From Acidobacteriota bacterium (GTDB taxonomy: Bacteria > Acidobacteriota > Thermoanaerobaculia > Multivoradales > JAHEKO01): 9,360 bases of DNA. The notes beneath the pieces are model-generated. The model saw only the letters and a program-made list of their open reading frames with translations. It had not been told where the DNA came from and searched no databases. The stretch lies in contig SBFI01000268.1 of the NCBI GenBank assembly GCA_006227875.1, positions 1 to 9,360 on the forward strand, written 5' to 3'. A program made the position numbers and the translations under genes. Positions 1 to 7,383 of the stretch are shown one piece after another (within the stretch, counting starts at the first letter, position 1; every line of letters starts with the position of its first letter).

Positions 1-17
1 CCGGGGTCGGGACCGGA

Positions 18-68
18 GGGGGCTCACCGGAGCGGAGCCATCCTCCCGCGCAGCGGAGGGGAGCCCCC
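18..68. repeat. GC-rich inverted repeat beyond the PagL-like gene
   Basis: The 8-mer GGGGGCTC (18-25) is perfectly complementary to GAGCCCCC (61-68). Between them CCTCC and GGAGG can form an inner stem around a CGCGCAGC loop. The element lies 38 nt downstream of the stop codon of the minus-strand PagL-like gene. It could help end that transcript or protect its 3' end. No run of U follows on either strand, so it is not a canonical intrinsic terminator. It could also be a dispersed REP-type palindrome. Nothing else is seen in bases 1-106. Confidence 0.4.
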
Positions 69-106
69 GAAGGTCACGAGACCGGGCCACCACAGGAAAG
101 CTGTCC

Positions 107-619
107 CTATTTCTGCCAGACGGGGAAGCTGTAGGTCACGATGACCGAGTTGGAGCCCGGGTTGTGATCGTAGAGGCCGGCGTTGGAGAGGTGATAGAAG
201 GCCGCTCCCAAGCGATTTCCCTTTGGCCACTGGTGGGAGACCTCGAGCATGGTGCGGAACTCGACGAGCCCGCCGAGGTCTTTGCCGCTTCCCTGCTCGT
301 AGAGAGCGACACCAAAACCCGGGGTCACCTGCCAGCGCCCACCGAGCGAGAAATCCCTGCGTAGCCCGCCAAAGCCGTAGAAAGAGCCCTCGGCGGCATA
401 GTAGAGACCTGTCGCCACCACCAGCTTCCAGGTCTGCGTCGGCAGGCGAAGCTCGGCACCCACCTCCACTTGTTTGTCGGGCTTGTTGACGCGAAAGACT
501 CCACCACTCAGCGCCAGCGAGCGGACCTCGTCCGCCTGGACGGGCACAGCGGCCGCAACGAGCAGCCAGAGCACGGCTGCGGCGGCGACTGGGCTGGTCC
601 TCGGCATGGGTCGGCGCAT
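107..619 (-). CDS. PagL-like lipid A 3-O-deacylase (acyloxyacyl hydrolase family)
   Basis: This encodes a 170-residue exported protein that resembles the PagL outer-membrane lipid A deacylases. Those enzymes remove the 3-O-linked acyl chain of lipid A inside the outer membrane and change envelope and immune properties. Seen: a signal peptide with basic MRRPMPR, a hydrophobic Ala/Val/Leu core, and a likely cut after VQA (residue 29). The mature part of about 140 residues has alternating aromatic and hydrophobic beta-strand segments of the kind found in an 8-stranded barrel, and it ends in aromatic strand residues (YSFPVWQK). The motif HLSNAGL places His143 and Ser145 as the expected catalytic pair, followed by HNPGSNS. 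PagL enzymes also use a Glu shortly after this motif, and here that place seems to hold Asn. The start ATG at 619 has GAGG about 8 nt upstream; Met5 (607) is an alternative. The gene is divergent from the GH38 gene across about 109 nt. Family assignment is good; the exact activity is inferred. Confidence 0.82.
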   Translation of the reverse strand: MRRPMPRTSPVAAAAVLWLLVAAAVPVQADEVRSLALSGGVFRVNKPDKQVEVGAELRLPTQTWKLVVATGLYYAAEGSFYGFGGLRRDFSLGGRWQVTPGFGVALYEQGSGKDLGGLVEFRTMLEVSHQWPKGNRLGAAFYHLSNAGLYDHNPGSNSVIVTYSFPVWQK

Positions 620-728
620 TCTACTGGCCTCGATCGTTGACCACCAGCTTTCTCTCCGTTGGGCCCTGGGTTATCCTTGCTTCGCCCCAGAGCCCACGAC
701 CAGCGTTCCCACCGGCGGCGTTAAACGC

Positions 729-3700
729 GTGGACAACAACCCGACAACCAGATCCGACAGCGAGCCCGCGCGCCGTCCCCTTCACCTCTACGTGGTCGCC
801 ACCGTCCACCTCGACACCCAATGGCGGTGGACGGTCCAGGACACCATCCGCGATTTCCTGCCGGCGACACTGGAGGGGAACTTCGCCCACTTCGAGCGCC
901 ATCCCTTCTTCGTTCTCAGCTTCGAGGGTGCCTTCCGTTACATGCTGATCAAGGAGTACTACCCCGAGGAGTTCGAGCGTCTGAGGGGTTATGTCGAGCA
1001 GGGTCGGTGGGCCGTGGCCGGCAGCATGCTCGACTCCCCCGACGTCAATGTGGTCTCGCCCGAGTCGCTCATTCGCCACATTCTCTACGGCAACCGCTTC
1101 TTCGAGCAGGAGCTCGGCCGCCGGAGCTGCGACCTCTTTCTCCCCGACTGCTTTGGCTTTTCCTGGGCTCTGCCTTCGATTGCCGTGCACTGTGGTCTCG
1201 ACGGCTTCTCGTCACAGAAGTTCGGCAACTGGATGGCGCCGGCGGAGATCCCCTTCGAGATCGGTGTCTGGCGCGGACCGGATGGCGCCGAGGTCGTCGC
1301 CGCTCTCCGACCCGAGGGGTACGGCGAGGGTCTGAGCGAGGATCTGAGTCGCGCCCCGCGGTGGGTGGCGTGGATCGAGCGCACCGGTGGAGGGTCGGGG
1401 CCGGCGGTGGGCTTGAAGTATGTGGGGATCGGAGACCGCGGCGGCGCGTTGGACGAGGCCTCGATGACCTGGTTGGCCAGGAGCATCGAAGGCGAGGGTC
1501 CCATCCAGGTGACAAATACCGCCTCGGATCAGCTGTTCCGCGACCTCGACGAGACCCAGACCCGGCAACTTCCGCGCCACGCCAGCGAGCTGCTGCTACC
1601 CAAACACGGCACCGGCTGCCTGACTTCGCAGGCGGTGCTCAAGAAGTGGAACCGGCGCAACGAGCTCATGGCCGATGCCGCTGAGCGTGCGGCGGTCGTC
1701 GCCGATTGGCTTGGCTCTCTGCCCTATCCGGCCGATCGTCTACAACAGGGCTGGACCCGATTCCTCTGGCATCAGATGCACGACGATCTGACCGGCACCA
1801 GCATTCCGCCCGCGTATGGCTTCTCCTGGAACGACGAGCTGGTGGCCCTCAATCTGTTCACCTCTGCTCTGACCGAATCGGTAGGGGCCGTTGCCGAATC
1901 CCTGGATACCCGGGCCGAGGGGATCCCGCTGGTGGTCTTCAACCCACTGTCTCGGGAGCGCCAGGATCTCGTCGAGGCTCGTCTCCGGTTTGCGGCCGAG
2001 CCGCCGACGGCGGTACGGGTCCTTGCCCCCGATGGGAATCAGGTACCGGCACAGATCGTCCGGCGCGGCGACCGCGAGCTCGATGTTCTCTTTCTGGCCG
2101 CGGTGCCGTCCTTCGGTTTTCAGGTCTACGACGTTCAAGCAGCCGACCGTGCCGCCGCCACCGACCATCAGCTGGGGATAAGCGAGAGCCATCTGGAGAA
2201 CCATCGCTACCGGGTAGAGATCGACGATCGGGGCGACATCTGCAACCTGTACGACAAAGAGCTCGAGACCGAGCTGCTGGCCGCCCCCCAGCGCCTCCAG
2301 CTGCTACCCGACCGCTCGCCCCGGTGGCCGGCCTGGGAGATCCGTTACGAAGATGTCACGTCGCCGGAGCCGCCGGCCGTCTCGGGACCGGTCCGCAGAC
2401 GCATCCTGGAGGAGGGCCCGGCCCGGGTCTGCCTCGAGATCGAACGCAGGACTCGTGGCTCGACCTTTGTCCAGCGGCTTCGACTCGCCGACGGGGCTGC
2501 CGGACATCGACTGGAAGTCGAAACCCGGGTCGACTGGCAGACCCGCGGTCGGTTGCTCAAGGCGGTGTTTCCCCTCACCGTCTCCTCCCGCCAGGCCACC
2601 TATGATCTCGGCTTGGGTGCCATCGAGCGGGGAAACAACAGACGCGACAAATACGAGGTTCCGGCGCAGCAATGGGCCGACCTCACCTCGGAGGCGGGCT
2701 ACTTTGGTGTCTCGATCCTGAGCGATGGCAAGCTCGGCTGGGACAAGCCGGATGACTCCACCCTGCGTCTCAGCCTGCTCCGTTCACCCCGCACCTGGCG
2801 CAAGTTTCTTCACCAGGCCACACAGGACCACGGCAGCCACCGGTTCGGCTACGCCCTCTACGGCCATCGCGGCAGCTGGCGGGAGGGCGATACACCCTGG
2901 CAGGCGGCCAGGTTCAACCAGCCGTTGCTGGCCTTCCGCACCACCGCTCACCCGGGCAAGCTGGGGAAGAGCTTTTCCTTTCTCCGTCTCGACCACCCGC
3001 AGGTTCTGGTGCGCGCCTTCAAACAGGCGGAGGAGGGGAGCGATCTCATAGTGCGGTTGCAGGAGACGCAGGAGAGCCCCGCCGAGGAGGTGGTCGTCGG
3101 TCTCGCCCCGCCGATCGCCGAGGCCCGCGAGGTGGACGGCAGCGAGAGACCGCTTCGAGCTGCGGCGATCGAAGATGGGAAGCTGCTGACCGAGTTGGGG
3201 AGCTTCGCGCCACGGACCTTTGCCCTGCGACCGGAGGCCGGACCCTCGGTCAGCGAGCCGGCGGCGGGTCAGCCCCTACCCCTCCCCTTCGATGTCGTTG
3301 CCACCAGCTTTCACGGCAATGGTAAACGGGGTGACTTCGATGGCCGCGGCCGCACCTACCCCGGTGAGCAGTTCCCATCCGCCGTGAGCTTTGGGGGCGT
3401 GGAGCTGAGACTCGGCCCCAGTCACCCCGGGAGCGCCAACGCCCTGGCCTGTCGCGGACAGGCATTGGACCTACCGGCGGGAGACTTCAACCGCCTCCAC
3501 CTGCTGGCGGCCGCGGTGGAGGGCGATGCGGGCGGCACTTTCGACGTCGACGGCCAGCCGATCGACCTTCGCATCCAGTCCTACTCGGGGACTATCGGTC
3601 GCTGGAAGGACTGGCGCCGACGGCCGTGGGGCTGGAGTTGGAGCCGTTCGCCGTCGGGCTTTCTCAAACGTGACCCCATCGCCTGGCTGACAACCCACCG

Positions 3701-3884
3701 CCACGACCAGGACGGGAGGGACGAGCCCTACGTCTTCTGCTACCTCTTCCACTACTCCATCGAGCTGGAGGCTGGGGCACGTTTTGTTCTACTCCCCGAG
3801 GTCCCTGAGATTCGACTCTTTGCCGTCACAGCGGCACGGGAGAGGATCGGCGACACAAAGGCCGCATTCGATCCCTACGACTGA
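729..3884 (+). CDS. Glycoside hydrolase family 38 alpha-mannosidase
   Basis: This encodes a large GH38-type enzyme of about 1051 residues, expected to hydrolyse alpha-mannosides with a bound zinc and a retaining mechanism. Numbered from GTG 729, HLDTQWRW carries His27 and Asp29 (metal site). LPDCFGFSW carries the probable nucleophile Asp140. WHQMHDDLTGT, with His348 and His351, supplies the other metal-site region. GIGDRGG and the Lys-Lys-Trp-Asn-Arg-Arg helix after SQAVL are also typical of bacterial members. The C-terminal 600 residues are the beta-rich GH38 middle and C-terminal domains. The frame stays open up to ATG 474, but that extension lies over the PagL-like gene on the other strand and looks non-family. 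Homology starts near LHLYVVATVHLD, so GTG 729 is preferred; it has only a weak GGCGG upstream. ATG 606 is the alternative. No signal peptide is visible from 729, which suggests a cytoplasmic enzyme. The 3' end overlaps the convergent glycosyltransferase gene by 10 nt. No transporter or regulator is adjacent, so the substrate is unknown. Confidence 0.88.
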   Translation: MDNNPTTRSDSEPARRPLHLYVVATVHLDTQWRWTVQDTIRDFLPATLEGNFAHFERHPFFVLSFEGAFRYMLIKEYYPEEFERLRGYVEQGRWAVAGSMLDSPDVNVVSPESLIRHILYGNRFFEQELGRRSCDLFLPDCFGFSWALPSIAVHCGLDGFSSQKFGNWMAPAEIPFEIGVWRGPDGAEVVAALRPEGYGEGLSEDLSRAPRWVAWIERTGGGSGPAVGLKYVGIGDRGGALDEASMTWLARSIEGEGPIQVTNTASDQLFRDLDETQTRQLPRHASELLLPKHGTGCLTSQAVLKKWNRRNELMADAAERAAVVADWLGSLPYPADRLQQGWTRFLWHQMHDDLTGTSIPPAYGFSWNDELVALNLFTSALTESVGAVAESLDTRAEGIPLVVFNPLSRERQDLVEARLRFAAEPPTAVRVLAPDGNQVPAQIVRRGDRELDVLFLAAVPSFGFQVYDVQAADRAAATDHQLGISESHLENHRYRVEIDDRGDICNLYDKELETELLAAPQRLQLLPDRSPRWPAWEIRYEDVTSPEPPAVSGPVRRRILEEGPARVCLEIERRTRGSTFVQRLRLADGAAGHRLEVETRVDWQTRGRLLKAVFPLTVSSRQATYDLGLGAIERGNNRRDKYEVPAQQWADLTSEAGYFGVSILSDGKLGWDKPDDSTLRLSLLRSPRTWRKFLHQATQDHGSHRFGYALYGHRGSWREGDTPWQAARFNQPLLAFRTTAHPGKLGKSFSFLRLDHPQVLVRAFKQAEEGSDLIVRLQETQESPAEEVVVGLAPPIAEAREVDGSERPLRAAAIEDGKLLTELGSFAPRTFALRPEAGPSVSEPAAGQPLPLPFDVVATSFHGNGKRGDFDGRGRTYPGEQFPSAVSFGGVELRLGPSHPGSANALACRGQALDLPAGDFNRLHLLAAAVEGDAGGTFDVDGQPIDLRIQSYSGTIGRWKDWRRRPWGWSWSRSPSGFLKRDPIAWLTTHRHDQDGRDEPYVFCYLFHYSIELEAGARFVLLPEVPEIRLFAVTAARERIGDTKAAFDPYD

Positions 3885-4783
3885 TTGTCGAAAACCTGGT
3901 CGTCCTCGGGTCGTTGCCAGGTGCTTGTGGACTCGTCGAAGGGCGGCAGCACGATCTCCTCACCCAGGCTCTCGCGCACCCGGTACTCCCATAGCTGCGT
4001 ATACTTGAGGAACACGCCAAAGGACTGGAGCCCGCAGACCACGAGACCGTGGAGTCCGTCAAGAAATCCCAGTTGAAGGAAGTAGGACCGTAGGAATCGC
4101 CAGACGGTACGCCCACCGATCTCCAGCATTCCCGCCGAGCGTCCTTCCCTAAAGCCCTGCGCCGCCCCCCACTCGGCGTAGTTGAGAACCTTCTCGTAGT
4201 ACTGGTCGAGCGAGCGGTAGGTGTAGTGCAGCAAGGCGTTCTCGAGGGTCGGCGTCGGCCCTTCGATGTCGAGATCGGCATGCACCCTGCGGTTGGGATA
4301 GCGACCCTTGGCGCTACAAAACAGACGAATCACCTTGTCGGTAGACCAGCCCGAATGTCGAATCGTCTTGCCCAGCATGATGTTGCGGCGCTTGAGGTAA
4401 TAGCCACTCTCGGCCGGGCCGTCGATCAACAGCTCCAGGATCTCACGCGCCAGCGACTCCGGCACGCGCTCGTCGGCATCCAGGATCAGCACCCAGTCGT
4501 TGCTGATACGGTCCAGCGACCAGTTTTTCTGCGCCGCCGAGCCGTAGTACCTGCGTTGCAGAATGCGGACGGGGAATTGGCGGGCGAGCTCCACCGTGCG
4601 GTCGGTCGAATAGGAGTCCACCAGCAGTATCTCGTCCGCCCAGAGCACCGACTCCAGACAATCGACGACGTTGATCTCTTCGTTGAAGGTGGTGATGATC
4701 ACAGACAGGGGGAGCCGACCCTCGGTGGCTTTGAGCTCCTCGACAGTCGCTTCCCAGTGCCGCTTACGTTTCCTAGCGCTCAT
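3875..4783 (-). CDS. Family 2 glycosyltransferase, WaaE/KdtX-like (LPS core type)
   Basis: This encodes a 302-residue GT-A fold glycosyltransferase that transfers a sugar from a nucleotide-sugar donor, probably on the cytoplasmic face during LPS core or other envelope glycan synthesis. Seen: SVIITTFNEE near residues 27-36 (donor-binding strand), ADEILLVDSYSTDRT near 49-63, and the metal-binding DADE at 102-105 within WVLILDADERVP. Next comes the LKRRN...RHSGWSTDKVIRLF segment, then ENALLHYTYRSLDQYYEK, common in WaaE/KdtX relatives. The C-terminal third is hydrophobic and aromatic and may lie on the membrane. ATG 4783 is preferred because the alternative ATG 4831 would add 16 residues encoded wholly by the palindromic repeat. 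ATG 4783 itself sits in the tip of that repeat. The gene lies downstream of ymdB in the same direction and ends inside the 3' end of the GH38 gene. The acceptor and the sugar cannot be told from the sequence. Confidence 0.85.
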   Translation of the reverse strand: MSARKRKRHWEATVEELKATEGRLPLSVIITTFNEEINVVDCLESVLWADEILLVDSYSTDRTVELARQFPVRILQRRYYGSAAQKNWSLDRISNDWVLILDADERVPESLAREILELLIDGPAESGYYLKRRNIMLGKTIRHSGWSTDKVIRLFCSAKGRYPNRRVHADLDIEGPTPTLENALLHYTYRSLDQYYEKVLNYAEWGAAQGFREGRSAGMLEIGGRTVWRFLRSYFLQLGFLDGLHGLVVCGLQSFGVFLKYTQLWEYRVRESLGEEIVLPPFDESTSTWQRPEDDQVFDNQS

Positions 4784-4954
4784 GTCTCGCAGGTGCCCGT
4801 AGCGAAGCGGTGGAGATGCCTGAAGATGCAAGGCTTGCGACCGAGGGCGACGGAGGCGTACTCGAAGTACGCCGAGGAGCCCGACCGGAGCGTAACGCAG
4901 CAGATTCTGGCATATCCGCCGCTGCAGTAGGGGACTTGTGAGACATGAGCGCTA
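4774..4954. repeat. 181-bp imperfect palindrome between ymdB and the GT2 gene
   Basis: Two arms of exactly 89 nt (4774-4862 and 4866-4954) flank a 3-nt CGA centre. The outer 15 bp match perfectly as an inverted repeat (TAGCGCTCATGTCTC at 4774-4788, its complement at 4940-4954). The next 10 bp or so are mostly complementary. A 15-bp block matches at 13 of 15 (AGCGGTGGAGATGCC at 4806-4820 against the complement of 4909-4923). The innermost 8 bp are perfect (GGCGTACT/AGTACGCC). The middle of the arms is more diverged. The ymdB stop TAG (4954-4952) is the right tip, and the GT2 ATG (4783-4781) lies in the left tip. As RNA it would fold into one long hairpin. It looks like a REP/BIME- or MITE-type palindromic unit, but no transposase and no flanking target duplication are seen. 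Confidence 0.85.
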
Positions 4955-5734
4955 ACCATCGCTGATGAGCAGACGTTCTATTCCCTGCGCCTTGCCGGTG
5001 CTCTCGTCGGCCTCGATGACGACCGCCGCCAGTCGGGTGTCCCTTTTGGCCACCTCGAACACACCCCGACTCTGCAGCAGAAATCGACGCAGGACCTTGT
5101 CGGAGCGCATGCCGATAATCGATTCGTAGGGGCCGGTCATCCCCACATCGGAGATGAAGGCCGTCCCTCCCGGCAGCACCCGCTCATCGGCCGTCGGCAC
5201 ATGGGTGTGGGTTCCCACCACCGCGGTCGCCTTGCCGTCGAGAAATACCCCGAGGGCCTGTTTTTCGCTGGTGGCCTCGGCATGAAAGTCCACCAGGATC
5301 ACTTTGACCTTCGAGTCCAGCCCGTCGAGCAGCCGCTCCGCCGTTCGAAAAGGAGACTCGAGCGGCTTCATGAAGACCTGACCCTCGAGGTTGATCGTCG
5401 CCACCGGGATGCCGGCGGCTGTCTCGCCGACGTAGAGCCCGCCGCCCGGATTGCCATCGGGATAATTGGCCGGTCGGAGCAGTCGGGGGTGCTCGTCCAG
5501 CAGCGGCAAACCCTCCTTCTTGTCCCAGATGTGATTGCCGCTGGTGTAGCAGTCGATGGGTAGCTCCTCCATCTCGGCCAGAATCTCGGGTGTGATCCCG
5601 AACCCCCCGGCGGCGTTCTCGACGTTGACCACCACATAGTCGGCCATGTAGCGGTCTACCAGACCGGGCAGCAGCTTCTCCAGCAGCGCCCGGCCGGGCT
5701 TGCCGACGACATCACCGACAAAGAGGATCTTCAT
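4952..5734 (-). CDS. ymdB: YmdB family metallophosphoesterase (2',3'-cyclic nucleotide phosphodiesterase type)
   Basis: This encodes a 260-residue cytoplasmic metallophosphoesterase of the YmdB/TIGR00282 family. The Bacillus subtilis member hydrolyses 2',3'-cyclic nucleotides and affects biofilm and RNA-turnover behaviour. The dinuclear metal site is complete: Asp8 in MKILFVGDVVGKPGR, Glu39-Asn40 in VNVENAAGG, Asn67-His68 in SGNHIWD, His151 in VDFHAEATSEK, and His176/His178 in VGTHTHVPTAD. The length is the usual one for the family. The start codon overlaps the rny stop as ATGA (5734-5731), which points to translational coupling, and rny-ymdB is a widely conserved pair. The last sense codons (ISDG) end at a TAG that belongs to the tip of the 181-bp palindrome. 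Identity is very secure; the in vivo substrate in this organism is inferred from the family. Confidence 0.96.
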   Translation of the reverse strand: MKILFVGDVVGKPGRALLEKLLPGLVDRYMADYVVVNVENAAGGFGITPEILAEMEELPIDCYTSGNHIWDKKEGLPLLDEHPRLLRPANYPDGNPGGGLYVGETAAGIPVATINLEGQVFMKPLESPFRTAERLLDGLDSKVKVILVDFHAEATSEKQALGVFLDGKATAVVGTHTHVPTADERVLPGGTAFISDVGMTGPYESIIGMRSDKVLRRFLLQSRGVFEVAKRDTRLAAVVIEADESTGKAQGIERLLISDG

Positions 5735-7293
5735 TTAGCGTACTCGACAGCGCGGGTCTCGCGAATCACGGTCACCTTGATCTGCCCCGGATAGGTGAGC
5801 TCGTTCTCGACCTTCTTGGCGATGTCTTTGGACAGCCACAGAGCTTTTTCGTCGTCGAGCTTCTTGCAGTCAACGATGACCCGGATCTCACGTCCGGCCT
5901 GGATGGCGTAGGTCTTCTGCACGCCCTTGAAGTTCGAGGCTATCTCCTCGAGCTTCTCGAGCCGCTTGACATAAGTCTCAAGGACCTCGCGCCGCGCCCC
6001 CGGGCGGGCCGCCGACAGAGCATCGGCAGCGGTGACCAACACCGCCTCGACGCTGTTGGGCTCGTAGTCGCCGTGGTGGCAGGCCATGGCGTGGACGACC
6101 TCCTCGTTCTCGCCGTGTCGGCGCAGCAGATCGATGCCGATCTCGACATGCGTGCCCTCCATCTCCCGATCCATCGCCTTGCCGATGTCATGGAACAGGC
6201 CGGAGCGACGTGCTACCGGCGCGCTGGCCTTGAGCTCGGCGGCCATGGTGGAAGCCAGGAAAGCCACTTCCTTGCTGTGCTGCAGAACATTCTGGCCGTA
6301 GGAAGTCCGATATCGAAGTCGTCCTAGAAGCTTGACCAACTCGGGGTGGACGTTGGGAATATTGAGCTCGAGCAGTGCCGCTTCTCCCTCCTGCTGGACC
6401 TTCTGTTCGAACTCCTCTTTGACCTTCTCGGCCACCTCTTCGATGCGGGCGGGGTGGATCCGACCGTCCGAGATCAGACGATCGAGCGCCTCGCGAGCGA
6501 TCTCACGACGGAACGGATCGAAGCCGGAGAGAATAACGGCCTCGGGCGTATCGTCGACGATAAGGTCCACACCGGTCGCCATTTCGAGGGCACGGATGTT
6601 GCGCCCTTCGCGGCCGATGATGCGGCCTTTCATCTCGTCGTTGGGCAACATGACCACCGACACCGTGGCCTCTGAGACGAAGTCCGACGCCGCTCTCTGA
6701 ATGGTCGTGCCGATGATTCTCTGGGCCTCCTTGCCCGCCTTTTCCTTGGCCTCGTCCTCGATCCGGCGCACCAGGTGGGCGGCCTCCATGCGGGCATCCT
6801 CCTCCATCGCCCGCTTTAGCTCTTCGGTGGCCTGTTGCGCCGTCAACCCGGAGATCTGCTCGAGTCTTGCTTTCTCCTTGTCGATCTGCTCGTCGAGCTC
6901 CTTCTCCTTGGCCTCGAGCCGTTTCTCGGTGCGTGCGATGCCGCGATCACGGGCACTGACGTCCTTTTCGCGCTCGGCCAGCTCGTCGATACGCTTCTCG
7001 AGGTGATCTTCCTTCTGCGCCAGACGCCGCTCCAGTTTCTCGAGCTCGGAGCGATGTTGACGGGAGACCTTCTCGAATTCGCCGCGCGCCTGGAGAAGCT
7101 TCTCCTTGGCGGCCAGCTCGGCCTCGCGTACCTTGGCCTCGGCTTCGCGCTCGGCCTCTTCGAGGCGTCTTTTTGCCTGACGACGTGCTTCGGCGCCCGT
7201 GGTCCTCGCCGTGCGGCGAATCACGAACCACCAGACAACAAATCCGACAATCGCAACAACGGCGATCGCCGCTATATCGATAAAGTTTTCCAC
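5731..7293 (-). CDS. rny: Ribonuclease Y
   Basis: RNase Y is the membrane-anchored endoribonuclease that starts mRNA decay in many bacteria without an RNase E-type system. The 520-residue product has, in order, an N-terminal membrane helix (about residues 4-24, then an Arg-Arg stop), a long charged Glu/Lys/Arg coiled coil to about 190, a KH domain with GRIIGREGRN at 223-232, and an HD domain. In the HD domain His339 (LQHSKEVA), His368-Asp369 (LFHDIGKA), His382 (THVEIG) and His406-His407 (CHHGD) supply the metal ligands. A conserved C-terminal domain follows. The frame is open to ATG 7320, but GTG 7293 gives the typical 520-residue length, starts with VENFIDIA and has AGGGGG 7 nt upstream. The stop overlaps the ymdB start. 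Confidence 0.96.
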   Translation of the reverse strand: MENFIDIAAIAVVAIVGFVVWWFVIRRTARTTGAEARRQAKRRLEEAEREAEAKVREAELAAKEKLLQARGEFEKVSRQHRSELEKLERRLAQKEDHLEKRIDELAEREKDVSARDRGIARTEKRLEAKEKELDEQIDKEKARLEQISGLTAQQATEELKRAMEEDARMEAAHLVRRIEDEAKEKAGKEAQRIIGTTIQRAASDFVSEATVSVVMLPNDEMKGRIIGREGRNIRALEMATGVDLIVDDTPEAVILSGFDPFRREIAREALDRLISDGRIHPARIEEVAEKVKEEFEQKVQQEGEAALLELNIPNVHPELVKLLGRLRYRTSYGQNVLQHSKEVAFLASTMAAELKASAPVARRSGLFHDIGKAMDREMEGTHVEIGIDLLRRHGENEEVVHAMACHHGDYEPNSVEAVLVTAADALSAARPGARREVLETYVKRLEKLEEIASNFKGVQKTYAIQAGREIRVIVDCKKLDDEKALWLSKDIAKKVENELTYPGQIKVTVIRETRAVEYAK

Positions 7294-7300
7294 GACTGGA

Positions 7301-7306
7301 CCCCCT
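7301..7306 (-). promoter_or_regulatory. Ribosome binding site that decides the rny start
   Basis: On the minus strand AGGGGG is followed by the 7-nt spacer TCCAGTC and then GTG (7293-7291). This spacing is right for a Shine-Dalgarno site and favours GTG 7293 over the in-frame ATG 7320, which lies upstream of the purine run. Confidence 0.6.
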
Positions 7307-7346
7307 GCTCGGAAGCCCAAGTGGGAACGGGAAAGACTGGCAGGCC

Positions 7347-7362
7347 CTTCCCTCGAGGGAAG
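7347..7362. repeat. Perfect 16-bp palindrome upstream of rny
   Basis: CTTCCCTCGAGGGAAG is its own reverse complement. It lies 53 nt upstream of the rny GTG and downstream of the 6S-like RNA region. A near copy lies just upstream of zapA (7924-7940). It could be an operator for a dimeric regulator or an RNA hairpin that ends the upstream transcript. On the minus strand no U-run follows it, so it is not a classical terminator for the zapA/RNA transcript. Confidence 0.5.
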
Positions 7363-7383
7363 AAAATCAGCATCCCCCGTGAA

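Noticed and set aside
474..728. Upstream extension of the GH38 frame to ATG 474
   Set aside because: It lies antisense to the signal-peptide and first strands of the PagL-like gene, has low-complexity Ser/Ala/Thr content, and GH38 similarity only starts near residue 100 of that frame.
821..2605. Long Arg/Ala-rich plus-strand frames inside the GH38 gene
   Set aside because: They are frame-shifted shadows of a gene with clear active-site motifs in its own frame.
4784..4831. Sixteen extra N-terminal residues for the glycosyltransferase from ATG 4831
   Set aside because: These codons come wholly from the palindromic repeat; GT2 similarity begins well after ATG 4783.
4226..4930. Plus-strand 234-codon frame
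   Set aside because: It is antisense to the glycosyltransferase gene, runs into the palindrome, and shows no family motif. The frame is open because of codon bias on the other strand.
4774..4954. Insertion sequence or CRISPR-like unit
   Set aside because: There is no transposase, no visible target duplication at the tips, and only a single palindromic unit without spaced direct repeats.
7347..7362. Palindrome as an intrinsic terminator of the zapA/6S-like transcript
   Set aside because: On the minus strand the U-rich stretch comes before the hairpin, not after it, so it does not fit a Rho-independent terminator for that direction.
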